A DNA stretch of 64,000 bases from NCBI RefSeq assembly GCF_014961315.1, contig NZ_CP063141.1:2717123-2781122 (forward strand). The letters are read 5' to 3'. Below are positions 19,844-28,847 of this stretch, one piece after another (the stretch's first letter is position 1; each line of letters opens with the position of its first letter). Under the pieces are notes generated by a model. It did not search any database. It was not told the origin of the DNA and worked only from the letters and a program-made list of their open reading frames with translations. Source of the DNA: Thermoflavifilum sp. (GTDB taxonomy: Bacteria > Bacteroidota > Bacteroidia > Chitinophagales > Chitinophagaceae). The position numbers and the translations under genes were made by a program.

Positions 19844-20656
19844 ATGTTAAAAATATTATTGTATACCGACGGTATGTATTTCAAACCTGAAATACTGAAT
19901 TTCCCTGCATATCTGGCAAACATCACGCATACCAAAATCATGGAAGTGTATATGGATGATATGCTGAATACTGCATTATGGTATGACCAGCGAACATTTG
20001 TCACGCTACCCGGACAGATTGCCGAAAGGGAAAGATACGAAGTCATTGAAAAGAATTTTCAAAAAATGCAGCTAGAGGCTGATAAAAAAGGAATTTTAAT
20101 CCGTCCATTTGAAGATGGAACGGTAACACAGGAATTCCTGTTCAAACACATGCGATATGCTGACCTGCTGTTGCTCGACATTCATTCATTGAATAATCCG
20201 TCTGAAGATATCGTTCGGTTTAAATTTCTCAGAGATATTCTTATGTACGGTGAATGTCCTGTAATTCTGTTCTCCAGCAACATAGACCATATCGATGAAA
20301 TCATTTTCGGTTATAACGGCACACCTTCATCTGTTTTCGCCATCAAGCAATTTTCGTATTTGTTCCCAGCACTCATGGATAAACCCCTTCGGGCCATCTA
20401 TGCTCAAGAAACAGAAAAAATGCAGGATAAAAAATTATTAATCGACTGGATGAACGCGCATTACATGGATGCATACTATGAAGAAACTTCAGAAAAATTG
20501 TTGAATAGTTTCTTGACGAGTTATGAACAGAAGAAACAAATCATCGGTGTGATGGGATCTTTTGGAAGAAGCATGCTGTCTCAAATGCTGCATAAGAGCG
20601 AGGCGCTGCACCTGATGAAGATGTTGCCGATTCCGTTATTTATTTCACACTGGTAA
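19844..20656 (+). CDS. UspA-like universal stress protein
   Basis: A 270-residue cytoplasmic protein with a tandem Usp-like alpha/beta fold: LKILLYTDGMYF at the start, then ADLLLLDIH (about 105-113) and PVILFSSNIDHIDEIIFGYNG (about 138). The C-terminal half ends GVMGSFGRSMLSQMLH and PIPLFISHW, the nucleotide-loop and last strand of Usp domains. The signature is divergent, so ATP binding is uncertain. Its stop is 10 bp from the 3' end of the convergent ribonucleotide reductase. Confidence 0.75.
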   Translation: MLKILLYTDGMYFKPEILNFPAYLANITHTKIMEVYMDDMLNTALWYDQRTFVTLPGQIAERERYEVIEKNFQKMQLEADKKGILIRPFEDGTVTQEFLFKHMRYADLLLLDIHSLNNPSEDIVRFKFLRDILMYGECPVILFSSNIDHIDEIIFGYNGTPSSVFAIKQFSYLFPALMDKPLRAIYAQETEKMQDKKLLIDWMNAHYMDAYYEETSEKLLNSFLTSYEQKKQIIGVMGSFGRSMLSQMLHKSEALHLMKMLPIPLFISHW

Positions 20657-20665
20657 AAAATAAGT

Positions 20666-22450
20666 TTAAAGGTGGCAACTGGATTTGCAATCATGGATTT
20701 CCGATTCCAGTACGCGCACGATTTCATCTTCTTTTTTCAAACCGGCATGTAATACCTGATCGGGTTTAGATCCGTAGCGGAATATCGTGATGCCCTTTGC
20801 GCCCTGTTTCCAGGCCATGCGATAAGCTTTTTCTACATCGGCTTCTGTCGATGATTCGGGCATATTGATGGTTTTGGATACAGCATTGTCGGTATACCGC
20901 TGGAAACTGATCTGATGCGCAATATGATAGGTATAATCGATCTCAAGAGAAGTTTTTAATAGGCGCTTGACGGATTCCGGAAGTTGTTTGATATGCTGCA
21001 CACTTCCTTTCAAGATGATCTCATCCAGCATCTGTTCACTAAAATGTTTTTGCCCGGATAAAATTTCCATTGCAGCAGGATTGATTTCAAACAGGGTTTG
21101 ATTATTCAACACATGTTCGCGTTTATACGCTATCGCAAACAAAGGCTCAATAGACGAACTTGTACCTGCTATGAGCGAAATGGTACCGGTAGGTGCAATA
21201 CTGGTCAGTGTAGCATTTCGACGTTTTTGTCTGTAAAATTTGCTTTGCTTGATAAATGGGAATGAACCCCGCTGCCGGGCCAGTGTTGCAGAAGCAACCT
21301 CGGCTTGCTGTTGAATGAATTGCATCAGTTGCGATGCTAATTGCAAAGCCTGCTGTGAATCATACGGAATACCCAGCCGGATGAGCATTTCAGCCCATCC
21401 CATCACACCTAATCCTATTTTCCGATTACCCATCGCCATCCGCTTCAGCTCTAGATGCAGGTAATGATTCATTTCAATTACATTATCCAGAAAGCGAATG
21501 GCAAGCTGTACAGCATGTTGCAATTTTTCCCAATCCACCTCCCACTCATGCATGTGGTTTTGCTTCAGCATGCGGCTAAGATTAATGGACCCGAGATTAC
21601 AGGATTCATAAGCCAATAAAGGCACCTCTCCGCAGGGATTGGTAGCCTCTATCAGGCCGATATCGGGTGTGGGATTAAACCGCTGAATGGTATCCAGAAA
21701 TATTAATCCGGGATCTCCTGTTGCCCATGCGGCATGTATTAATTTCTTCCAGAGTTGAACAGCCGATATTTTTCGTTTAATGGGTTTTGTATGCGCATCT
21801 GAAAAACGGAGTGTATATGTATTTCCAGCATGCAGTGCTTTAAAAAAATCATTCCATATGCCTACGGAAATATTAAAATTTTCAAGTTGATGCGCTTCTT
21901 GCTTGGCATGGATAAAAGATAAAATGTCTGGATGATTTACATTCAGGATACCCATATTAGCTCCTCTTCGCTTTCCGCCCTGCTTAATTCCTTCGGTTGC
22001 TGCATTGTAGATCTGCATAAAAGCCAGAGGCCCTGAAGCCGTGCCTCCGGTTGAACGTACATAACTTCCTTCAGGCCTGAGGCGACTGAAATTAAAGCCC
22101 GTGCCGCCACCACTCTGTTGAATCAAAGCAGCGAGGGATAGTGTATGAAAGATGGCGGCCATATCATCTTCAACAGGCAATACAAAGCATGCACTTAATT
22201 GGCCAGAAAGCATGCCTGCGTTCATCAAAGTAGGTGAATTGGGCAGGAAAAGTTTTTCATTCATCAAATGAAAGAACGAAGCTGCCATTTCCCGTACATC
22301 GCTTGCCTGCCCCCAATGCAGTTCAGCTTCAGCTATGGCCAGTGCTACACGTTCCAGCATCTGTTCCGGCGTTTCAATGATTTTCCCTTCCTGGTTGCGC
22401 CGCAGATATCTGGATTCCAGTACAATACGGGCATTGGCGTTCAGCTCCAT
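20666..22450 (-). CDS. nrdJ: Class II (adenosylcobalamin) ribonucleotide reductase
   Basis: Makes deoxyribonucleotides using adenosylcobalamin, so it works with or without oxygen. 594 residues, the short NrdJ type. Visible: LFLPNSPTLMNAG (about 65), LSACFVLPVEDDM with the first active-site cysteine (about 89), GGGTGFNFSRLRP, NPCGEVPLL with the radical cysteine (about 270), SCNLGSINLSRM and the phosphate loop IAPTGTISLIAGTSSSIEP. The C-terminus ends CKSSC, the swinging redox pair. No cobalamin riboswitch fold was recognised in the short upstream gap. Its place next to stress and possible FNR-type genes fits low-oxygen DNA synthesis. Confidence 0.92.
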   Translation of the reverse strand: MELNANARIVLESRYLRRNQEGKIIETPEQMLERVALAIAEAELHWGQASDVREMAASFFHLMNEKLFLPNSPTLMNAGMLSGQLSACFVLPVEDDMAAIFHTLSLAALIQQSGGGTGFNFSRLRPEGSYVRSTGGTASGPLAFMQIYNAATEGIKQGGKRRGANMGILNVNHPDILSFIHAKQEAHQLENFNISVGIWNDFFKALHAGNTYTLRFSDAHTKPIKRKISAVQLWKKLIHAAWATGDPGLIFLDTIQRFNPTPDIGLIEATNPCGEVPLLAYESCNLGSINLSRMLKQNHMHEWEVDWEKLQHAVQLAIRFLDNVIEMNHYLHLELKRMAMGNRKIGLGVMGWAEMLIRLGIPYDSQQALQLASQLMQFIQQQAEVASATLARQRGSFPFIKQSKFYRQKRRNATLTSIAPTGTISLIAGTSSSIEPLFAIAYKREHVLNNQTLFEINPAAMEILSGQKHFSEQMLDEIILKGSVQHIKQLPESVKRLLKTSLEIDYTYHIAHQISFQRYTDNAVSKTINMPESSTEADVEKAYRMAWKQGAKGITIFRYGSKPDQVLHAGLKKEDEIVRVLESEIHDCKSSCHL

Positions 22451-22501
22451 GTAAAAAAATTATCGTAAACAAAGAAACATTGTAATAGTTGATGGACACT
22501 G

Positions 22502-22960
22502 TTATGCTTGTTGTTGAAAGCGCCCACTTTTTTCAAGAATCCGGATCCGATATACGATATGCTTCACCTCTTCGTCCAGCAATTGCTCAGGTCGAACGTC
22601 GAGTTCCATAGGCTTATCGGCTGCCTGATGCACATCCAGCTTATAGATCTTGCGAATCAATCTATCCAGTACGTAATAACGTTCCTGCGGATCGCTAATT
22701 TCTTCATATAAACCCCAAACCAATACGCTTTGCCAGTTTCTTTGATCAGCAATTTCATCAATCTGAAAACACACTTCCTGCTGATTTCGTAATGCTCGAA
22801 TCTTTTCTCCTTCCCGGGAATGCGCAAGAATAGAGGTGCCATCAAAAAGATAAGTGACCGGAATGATATAAATCCTGCCATCAATCTGATAGCCAATGCG
22901 ACCAAATGCATGGCTTTGCAATAGCGCATCAATCTGTGAAGCCGTAAGTGTTCCTAACAT
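22502..22960 (-). CDS. Pyridoxamine 5'-phosphate oxidase-like flavoprotein
   Basis: A 152-residue split-barrel FMN-binding protein. It begins with ASQIDALLQSHAFGRIGYQ, followed by IYIIPVTYLFDGTSILAHS and VCFQIDEIADQRNWQSVLVWG, the pattern of small PNPOx/nitroreductase-like proteins annotated as 5-nitroimidazole resistance or flavin reductase. The exact substrate is unknown. It is divergent from the CoA-transferase gene at 23114, and the tandem operator at 23021-23055 lies between them. Confidence 0.8.
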   Translation of the reverse strand: MLGTLTASQIDALLQSHAFGRIGYQIDGRIYIIPVTYLFDGTSILAHSREGEKIRALRNQQEVCFQIDEIADQRNWQSVLVWGLYEEISDPQERYYVLDRLIRKIYKLDVHQAADKPMELDVRPEQLLDEEVKHIVYRIRILEKSGRFQQQA

Positions 22961-23019
22961 CTACTGAAATTTTTCTCTAATCTAACGAAAAATCATGAGG
23001 TAAAGAAATGTATTACAGA

Positions 23020-23084
23020 TGATAAAAATCACCATCGCAATTGATGAAACTCATTTGCATGGATGCATATATCGCTTTACTTTG
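23020..23084 (+). promoter_or_regulatory. Tandem palindromic operator and promoter of the CoA-transferase gene
   Basis: Palindromes GATAAAAATCACC (23021) and GATGAAACTCATT (23043) start 22 bp apart, like the operator at 16446-16502. A TTTG -33 box at 23054-23057 and a TTACTTTG -7 box at 23077-23084 are 19 bp apart, a good Bacteroidota promoter. The second palindrome is centred about 43 bp upstream of the expected start, as for a class II CRP/FNR activator. Confidence 0.65.
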
Positions 23085-23113
23085 CAGCCTGAAATAATAT
23101 CACATCATTCAAT

Positions 23114-24385
23114 ATGAAATGGGTAAATGCAACAGAAGCCGTATCGATTGTTCAATCAGGCAATCGCCTGTTTATTCACAGTGTAGCGATGACTCCTCAT
23201 GTGTTAATTGATGCACTGGTGGCGAGAGCTCATGAATTGCGCCATGTGGAAATCGTGCATATTCACACGGAAGGCGAGCTACCATATTGTAAACCGGAAT
23301 ATACCGATGCTTTTTATCCCAATTCATTTTTTATTGGCAGCAATATGCGCCAGGCACTTTCTGAAGGTATCGGTGATTATGTGCCCGTGTTTTTAAGCGA
23401 TATTTCAACTTTATTTCGCAATCGTATCTTACCCATCGATGTCGCCTTCATTCAGGTGAGTCCGCCTGATCAACATGGCTATTGTTCACTGGGCCCATCA
23501 GTTGATGTAACGCTCAGCGCAGTAGAAACCGCTCGATTCGTGATTGCACAGGTCAACCCACGTGTACCACGCACACATGGCGACGGTATTGTACATGAAA
23601 AAGATATTGATTTTGCTGTATGGCATGAAGCCGATATTCATGAAGTGCAGGGTGCTCCCATAACAGCCGTCGAACAACAAATCGGCAAACATATAGCCGC
23701 CTTAATTGAAGATGGCTCTACCCTACAAACGGGTATTGGAGCTATTCCCAATGCGGTGCTCGAGCAGCTGGAACATCATCGCGATCTGGGCGTTCATACC
23801 GAAATGTTTTCCGATGGCTTGATTCCCCTCGTTGAAAAAGGCGTAATCACCGGGAAATATAAAAAGGTGATTCCAAATAAAATTGTGGCCTGTTTTGTAA
23901 TGGGTACACGAAAAGTGTATGATTTTATTCACGACAATCCCATCATCTCGATGAAAGAGACGGCATTTACGAATGATACCAGCATCATCCGGAAAAATCC
24001 TAAAATGGTGGCCATTAATAGCGCGATTGAAATAGATATAACCGGACAGGTGTGTGCCGATTCGATTGGTACTTTTCAATACTCGGGCGTAGGCGGACAG
24101 ATGGATTTTATGCGTGGTGCAGCATTATCAGACGGCGGAAAGCCCATTATCGCCATGGCTTCAGTTACCAAAACCGGCGCGAGCAAGATTGTACCTTTTC
24201 TCAAACAGGGCGCCAGCGTAACCACCACCCGGGCACATGTACATTACGTGGTAACAGAATACGGGGTTGCGGATTTATTTGGTAAAAATCTGCGGCAGCG
24301 AGCAAAAGCATTGATTGAGATTGCCCATCCCGATCACCGGGAATGGCTGGAAAAAGCAGCATACGAACGATTTAAAAGATGGTAA
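23114..24385 (+). CDS. Acetyl-CoA hydrolase / CoA-transferase family protein
   Basis: A 423-residue class I CoA-transferase of the acetyl-CoA hydrolase / 4-hydroxybutyrate CoA-transferase group. Visible: IQVSPPDQHGYCSLGPSVD (about 115), LQTGIGAIPNAVLEQL (about 205), HTEMFSDG with the likely catalytic glutamate (about 231), and GVGGQMDFMRGA near residue 327. It moves CoA between short acids, for example acetyl-CoA and succinate or acetate, in fermentative or overflow metabolism. It is under the tandem operator at 23021-23055. Its end is 17 bp from the convergent DinB-like gene. Confidence 0.9.
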   Translation: MKWVNATEAVSIVQSGNRLFIHSVAMTPHVLIDALVARAHELRHVEIVHIHTEGELPYCKPEYTDAFYPNSFFIGSNMRQALSEGIGDYVPVFLSDISTLFRNRILPIDVAFIQVSPPDQHGYCSLGPSVDVTLSAVETARFVIAQVNPRVPRTHGDGIVHEKDIDFAVWHEADIHEVQGAPITAVEQQIGKHIAALIEDGSTLQTGIGAIPNAVLEQLEHHRDLGVHTEMFSDGLIPLVEKGVITGKYKKVIPNKIVACFVMGTRKVYDFIHDNPIISMKETAFTNDTSIIRKNPKMVAINSAIEIDITGQVCADSIGTFQYSGVGGQMDFMRGAALSDGGKPIIAMASVTKTGASKIVPFLKQGASVTTTRAHVHYVVTEYGVADLFGKNLRQRAKALIEIAHPDHREWLEKAAYERFKRW

Positions 24386-24402
24386 ATCAATGGCTCCTGA
24401 AC

Positions 24403-24945
24403 TCACCAGCCCATGCGCTCGCGCAACCTGACGATATGCATGAGGTGATGGCGGCTATGCCAGGCATAGAGGGCAACAATTTCTTTCAGGGCAAAGCTGC
24501 GCTGATGTTCAGGATGAAAATAGGTACGCTCCCATTGTGCAGTCGTCATGGCCTCCATCAGCGCCACCCACCGGCGATGTAAAGCATGCAACAAAGTCAG
24601 CGACACCTGCACCGGTACCTGCCGACTATCGGGCAGGGCCGCCCAGCGGTCTTCTGCGTAAGGCTTGACAACGGGATTATCTTCGGTTAAAGCGAGTTTA
24701 AAACGGGCATATGCCTGCATATGCGAATCAGGCAAATGATGCACCACCTGCTGCACCGTCCACCCGTCCGGTCGGTAGGGCGTCTGCAACTGGACTGCAT
24801 CCAGATTGGCAATGGCCTGTTCCAGATTAGCGGGCAGCTGGGCAATGGTGTCGATAAACCGACGAATATCAGCATCCGTGATCGAAGCCGGCGGCTGAAA
24901 ACGACCGATGGGATAGCGTAAGGCTTCTAATTCCTGTTCCTGCAT
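24403..24945 (-). CDS. DinB-like bacillithiol transferase (YfiT/BstA type)
   Basis: A 180-residue four-helix DinB/YfiT-type metalloenzyme. The three metal histidines are in VQQVVHHLPDSH and YAWHSRHHLMHI. The start RYPIGRFQPPASI is typical of the YfiT (bacillithiol S-transferase) branch. This group attaches bacillithiol to electrophiles; bshB1 of the bacillithiol pathway is at 39901, which supports the assignment. It lies 12 bp downstream of the ABC ATPase gene on the same strand. Confidence 0.82.
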   Translation of the reverse strand: MQEQELEALRYPIGRFQPPASITDADIRRFIDTIAQLPANLEQAIANLDAVQLQTPYRPDGWTVQQVVHHLPDSHMQAYARFKLALTEDNPVVKPYAEDRWAALPDSRQVPVQVSLTLLHALHRRWVALMEAMTTAQWERTYFHPEHQRSFALKEIVALYAWHSRHHLMHIVRLRERMGW

Positions 24946-24957
24946 GATGAGATGGAT

Positions 24958-25719
24958 TTAATCTTCGCGTAATTCCTTACCGGTAAGGTGCAGAAATACA
25001 TCTTCCAGATTGGCTTTTTTTACTTCCTTATGCCGTTCAAAACCCGAGCTCACCAGCTCATCGATGAGTCGCTCGGGCTTATCCAGCGCAATGATGCGGC
25101 CCAGATCAATAATGGCTACCCGGTCGCATAAATATTCGGCCTCATCCATATAGTGCGTGGTGATCACCACGGTGGTGCCGCGCTCACGGATTTGCTTGAT
25201 GAGATCCCAGAGGTTGCGTCGGGCCTGTGGATCCATGCCGGTGGTAGGCTCGTCAAGAAATATGACCTTCGGCTCGTTGATGAGTGTGGTGGCCACGGAA
25301 AAACGTTGCTGCTGGCCGCCGGAAAGCTCCTTAAATTTTTTTCTTGCCTTATCTTCCAGCTTGATGCTGCGCAACAGCTCCATGGCATCTACATGTCGGT
25401 TGTATAAGCCGGCAAATAAATCGATCAGCTGTTTTAAATTCAGGTTGGGATAATAGCCCGCACTCTGCAACTGCACGCCAATGATTTGCTTGATTTTCTG
25501 GGGTTCTTTATCCAGATCATATCCGTTCACCCATACCTTGCCGGAGGTTTTGGGACGCAAGGTTTCGATAATCTCCAGGGTAGTTGATTTCCCGGCGCCG
25601 TTAGGCCCCAACAGCCCAAAGATCTCCCCTTCCCTCACCTCAAAACTGATGCCCCGCACAGCCTCCAGGTCGCCATATCGCTTGACTAAGTCCTGTACAA
25701 CAATCATTGGCTTTTCCAT
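24958..25719 (-). CDS. ABC transporter ATP-binding protein
   Basis: A 253-residue ATPase subunit from the ATG at 25719 (MEKPMIVVQDLVKRYGD). Walker A GPNGAGKSTT (about 42), Q-loop GVQLQSAGYYPNLNL, signature LSGGQQQR (about 140), Walker B VIFLDEPTTGMDP (about 160) and H-loop ITTHYMDEAE. The family is the CcmA/drug-export (DrrA-like) type with a short C-terminal extension. No permease gene is adjacent on either side, so its membrane partner is elsewhere. It is followed at 12 bp by the DinB gene. Confidence 0.9.
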   Translation of the reverse strand: MEKPMIVVQDLVKRYGDLEAVRGISFEVREGEIFGLLGPNGAGKSTTLEIIETLRPKTSGKVWVNGYDLDKEPQKIKQIIGVQLQSAGYYPNLNLKQLIDLFAGLYNRHVDAMELLRSIKLEDKARKKFKELSGGQQQRFSVATTLINEPKVIFLDEPTTGMDPQARRNLWDLIKQIRERGTTVVITTHYMDEAEYLCDRVAIIDLGRIIALDKPERLIDELVSSGFERHKEVKKANLEDVFLHLTGKELRED

Positions 25720-25849
25720 ACAGCAAACATACACAAATCCCCTTTAATCCCATGCTAACCGTTGTTGCACAGGCAGAGGAAAAAGGCATGAAAGGCATTT
25801 TGCTTTTGTATTTACCCGGATGCACAAAACACATGCAATCCACACCCGA

Positions 25850-26242
25850 TTAAAATATGCCGAAGCGGTTTGGTGAGTCGGCGATCACCTGCTGCGAGGC
25901 TTCCCAGGATTCGATGATGTAATCGCCTTCAAAACGGAAAATATGGATGACCGACCATTGCGATTCAGGGGAAAGCGTTACCCTACCATGAATGGCCACC
26001 AGATCGTTTTCTTCAATCGTGCGTAAAGTTTCATAGGTTTTATGCGGGAATTGCATAGCATTTTCTTTCATGGCCTGAAGAAACGACTGTCTATCACCCG
26101 GGAAATAGGGATTGTGATGGATAAACTGCGGATGCACATAGCGGGCAAACGCTTCATCCACACGGCCGGATGAAGCCAGGCGAAGAAAGGATTCGGCGAT
26201 ATGTGATTTGCTGTGCATAGTGGCTGAATGGAAGCGATGCAT
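25850..26242 (-). CDS. SnoaL/NTF2-like protein
   Basis: A 130-residue cone-shaped NTF2 fold protein: FLRLASSGRVDEAFARYVHPQFIHHNPYF, then the strands VAIHGRVTLSPESQW and SVIHIFRFEGDYIIESW. This is the SnoaL-like ester-cyclase superfamily, often of unknown function in stress regions. The ATG at 26242 or at 26218 could be used. It is 4 bp downstream of the double VOC gene on the same strand, so they are co-transcribed. Confidence 0.78.
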   Translation of the reverse strand: MHRFHSATMHSKSHIAESFLRLASSGRVDEAFARYVHPQFIHHNPYFPGDRQSFLQAMKENAMQFPHKTYETLRTIEENDLVAIHGRVTLSPESQWSVIHIFRFEGDYIIESWEASQQVIADSPNRFGIF

Positions 26243-26246
26243 TCAT

Positions 26247-27158
26247 TTATTTCTCCATAGCATAGGCCCGTTGCAAGCCGGCGATATCGAATTTTTTCAT
26301 TTGCAAGAATGCCCGGGTGACGCGACTGATCTGCGCTGCCGTACCTCGGGTCATCATTTCTTCCAGCACGGCAGGAACGATCTGCCAGGACAGGCCAAAA
26401 GAGTCTTTACACCAGCCGCATTGCTCGGCCTCAGGCACGGCCGATAACTGCTGCCAGTAAGCATCGATTTCGGCCTGCGTATCGCAGTTCACCACAAACG
26501 AAATGGCTTCGTTGAACGTGAATGCATGATCGCCCGGCCCATCCATAATGGCCATCCAGGTTTCATGAATCTGAAAATCGGCATAGGCCAGCGCATGTGC
26601 AAACGGCGAGGAAGCATCCATGTCATGATAATGCACGAGTCGCCCTACCCTGGCCTGCGAAAAAACCGAAACATAAAACCGTAGGGCGGCTTCGGCCTGT
26701 CCAAACCGTTCACGGGTAAACAACAAACAGGGCACGATGAATGGGCGCGGATCGCCAACAGGATCGGATAAAATCAGCTGCCAGGATACGCCGAATCGAT
26801 CTGCTATCCAACCATAACACTTGCTGAATGGATATTCCCCTAACGGCATCAGGACCTTGCCACCGGCCGACAACACCGACCAGGTTTGTTCCAGATGCGC
26901 CTGAGCCCGATCATCACGCGAAGGATCAAAATTCAAAAAAAACGAAACAGAAGGGTTAAATTGAAAATAAGGACCGGCATTAATGGCCATAAATGGCTGT
27001 CCGGATAAAACAAATGAAAACACTTCCGCATCGCCCGAAGGCGTATCGGGCAAACGCACGCTATATACAATATGCGAGTCGGGAATAATCGAACAGTAAA
27101 AATCAATGGCTTCTTTTGCCTGATGGCTGAACCAGAGATGCGGGATGATGGGATGCAT
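26247..27158 (-). CDS. Double-domain VOC (PhnB-like) protein
   Basis: A 303-residue protein with two PhnB-type VOC modules. The first (about 1-150) starts IIPHLWFSHQAKEAIDFYCSIIPDS; the second (about 150-280) has LRFYVSVFSQARVG and FGLSWQIVPAVLEEMM. Each has the FxLSGQPFxAINAGP-type strand of the 3-demethylubiquinone methyltransferase-like VOC subfamily. No substrate is known. First gene of a two-gene leftward unit with the SnoaL protein. Confidence 0.85.
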   Translation of the reverse strand: MHPIIPHLWFSHQAKEAIDFYCSIIPDSHIVYSVRLPDTPSGDAEVFSFVLSGQPFMAINAGPYFQFNPSVSFFLNFDPSRDDRAQAHLEQTWSVLSAGGKVLMPLGEYPFSKCYGWIADRFGVSWQLILSDPVGDPRPFIVPCLLFTRERFGQAEAALRFYVSVFSQARVGRLVHYHDMDASSPFAHALAYADFQIHETWMAIMDGPGDHAFTFNEAISFVVNCDTQAEIDAYWQQLSAVPEAEQCGWCKDSFGLSWQIVPAVLEEMMTRGTAAQISRVTRAFLQMKKFDIAGLQRAYAMEK

Positions 27159-27297
27159 GGGAAGTATATTTTAGTTGCAAATTCATATCCAATATACGAC
27201 GTCTCTTTTTTTAACAATTCGATCAGCATTGCAGGTTGAACAGGTCGACACGCATTACTACAACTGCATTTGATTCAAAACAATTTTTCATCTTTCC

Positions 27298-27711
27298 TCA
27301 ATGCGTTTCCGTGTATTGTTTAAAATTGTTCAGAATAGATTGCCATCCCCTTCTTTGCATGTCGATCGGGTGTGTAGTTTCCGGATCAAATGTGATGGTT
27401 ACTACTGTTTGTTCGCCTACCTCTTTAAATTCAACCGTTGCCAATCGTCTGCCGAACTCATAAGTAAAATGATTTCCCATATCGATTTCTGTATACACAG
27501 CATCAAAATCAAAACCCGCACTACCATCCCGGGCTTCCATGCGTGCAACATATCGCCCACCCACCTGTAAATCATTTTTTGCTGTTGGGCAATGCCAGCT
27601 GGGATCGGCAAAATTCCACTGGGTGATATGTTCGGGACGGGTGTAATAGTCCCATACTTTTTGTCTGGGTGCATTGACTGTCGTTTGGATGATGATTTTT
27701 TCTTGTGCCAT
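27298..27711 (-). CDS. SRPBCC (AHSA1-like) protein
   Basis: A 137-residue START-like lipid/ligand-cavity protein from the ATG at 27711 (MAQEKIIIQTTVNAP). Family strings: RQKVWDYYTRPEHITQWNFADPSW, DLQVGGRYVARMEARDGSAGFDF, and the last strand and helix HPIDMQRRGWQSILNNFKQYTE. Activator-of-Hsp90-like members bind hydrophobic ligands; the role here is unknown. The 5' extension to 27741 is less family-like. Confidence 0.85.
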   Translation of the reverse strand: MAQEKIIIQTTVNAPRQKVWDYYTRPEHITQWNFADPSWHCPTAKNDLQVGGRYVARMEARDGSAGFDFDAVYTEIDMGNHFTYEFGRRLATVEFKEVGEQTVVTITFDPETTHPIDMQRRGWQSILNNFKQYTETH

Positions 27712-27779
27712 ATTTTCAATTAGGGTATTTGAGTTGAACAATATACATCATTTTTCCTTCATCATAGATCAGCATACGA

Positions 27780-28157
27780 CTATTTTATCATTAACCTGAG
27801 TTTTTCTCTATGCTCGTACATGATCCAGAGATTGATACCCAATAAAATCAAGGCCAGTGGAAGCCCTTCAGGTGCAGCCGAAAGATGGGTGAGTAAAATC
27901 CCGATTAAAACTGGAAACAACATGATCGCGCCGATGAATCTCAATCGAGGGATGATGAATAACACACCACCCACGATTTGTACACATGCAACCAGCGGAA
28001 GTATCCATCCAATACCCATGAATGCCGCATTCATTTTCTGCATTTTATCCGGCAAATGATCAGGAGGAGGCATATATCCAAAAAAGAAATTAAGGCCAGC
28101 GTTAATAAAAATGAGTCCATAAAGCAAACAAATGATAAAGCGGATTTTCGATTTCAT
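27780..28157 (-). CDS. DoxX-like membrane protein
   Basis: About 125 residues with four transmembrane helices (IICLLYGLIFINAGLNFFF, GWILPLVACVQIVGGVLFI, FIGAIMLFPVLIGILL, PLALILLGINLWIMY) in the DoxX/DoxD arrangement. DoxX proteins are linked to thiosulfate/quinone or oxidative-stress chemistry, but the function here is unknown. The ATG at 28157 is preferred over an upstream TTG. Confidence 0.7.
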   Translation of the reverse strand: MKSKIRFIICLLYGLIFINAGLNFFFGYMPPPDHLPDKMQKMNAAFMGIGWILPLVACVQIVGGVLFIIPRLRFIGAIMLFPVLIGILLTHLSAAPEGLPLALILLGINLWIMYEHREKLRLMIK

Positions 28158-28270
28158 CTGAAAATATTTTTTACTCAAAAATCAAACAAGTATGAGCATG
28201 TATTTTCATACTCGTTTCATCACTTCAAAACTAAACATCAAATGATGGATTACGAAAAGGAAATAGCGTA

Positions 28271-28702
28271 TCATCCATTCTGACTGTAATTGATCATCCA
28301 TTGCACACCAAACTGATCTATCACGATGCCGTAGTAATCGCCCCAAAACTGATCCTGCATGGGCATCTGAACCTTACCCCCTTCGGCCAGCGCTTGAAAC
28401 ACCCGATCGGCTTCCTCTTTCGTGTCGGGTGAGAGCAAAATATAATGATTGTTGCCCTTCACCAGCTGATGTCCCATCGATGGCAGGATATCGCTGGCCA
28501 TGAGCATACAGCCCTTTCCAAAACTGAGGGAAGCATGCATGACGCGCTTTTTTTCTTCGTCCGACAGTTTTTCCATGCCGGGCACGTCGCCCATATACAT
28601 AATGCCCTGTCCCAGAAAGGTACCATCAAACACTTTCTGATAAAAAAGCATGGCCGCTTCGGCCTGCCCATCGAAGTTGAGATACGGAATCATTGCTTTC
28701 AT
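28271..28702 (-). CDS. VOC family protein (PhnB-like)
   Basis: A 143-residue single VOC module: AMIPYLNFDGQAEAAMLFYQKVF at the start, ASLSFGKGCMLMASD in the middle and FGVQWMINYSQ at the end. The closest type is the PhnB/3-demethylubiquinone methyltransferase-like branch, with no known substrate. Upstream at 28790-28830 is a direct-repeat element that recurs before the AraC regulator at 38330, so it may belong to that regulator's targets. Confidence 0.85.
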   Translation of the reverse strand: MKAMIPYLNFDGQAEAAMLFYQKVFDGTFLGQGIMYMGDVPGMEKLSDEEKKRVMHASLSFGKGCMLMASDILPSMGHQLVKGNNHYILLSPDTKEEADRVFQALAEGGKVQMPMQDQFWGDYYGIVIDQFGVQWMINYSQNG

Positions 28703-28789
28703 GATATATGAGTTTTAGTATTGAAAAATCCGTGAAATGTTTTCTTCATTCAGCTGAGGCAAACTTAATCAGCATTGGAGAAAAACACA

Positions 28790-28830
28790 GGGTGTGAAAA
28801 AGGCAATTTAAGGGTGTAATTGCGGCAAAA
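28790..28830. promoter_or_regulatory. AraC-type direct-repeat element upstream of the VOC gene
   Basis: GGGTG occurs at 28790 and 28812, each followed by A-rich bases, and then TTGCGGCAAAA. The same string with 21-bp instead of 22-bp spacing is found at 38263-38303, just before the GlxA-type AraC gene. The orientation is inverted relative to this VOC gene. Confidence 0.4.
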
Positions 28831-28847
28831 TAATCATTAGTATTAGT

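Noticed and set aside
22451..22501. Cobalamin riboswitch before nrdJ
   Set aside because: The gap is only about 50 bases with no B12-box-like sequence.
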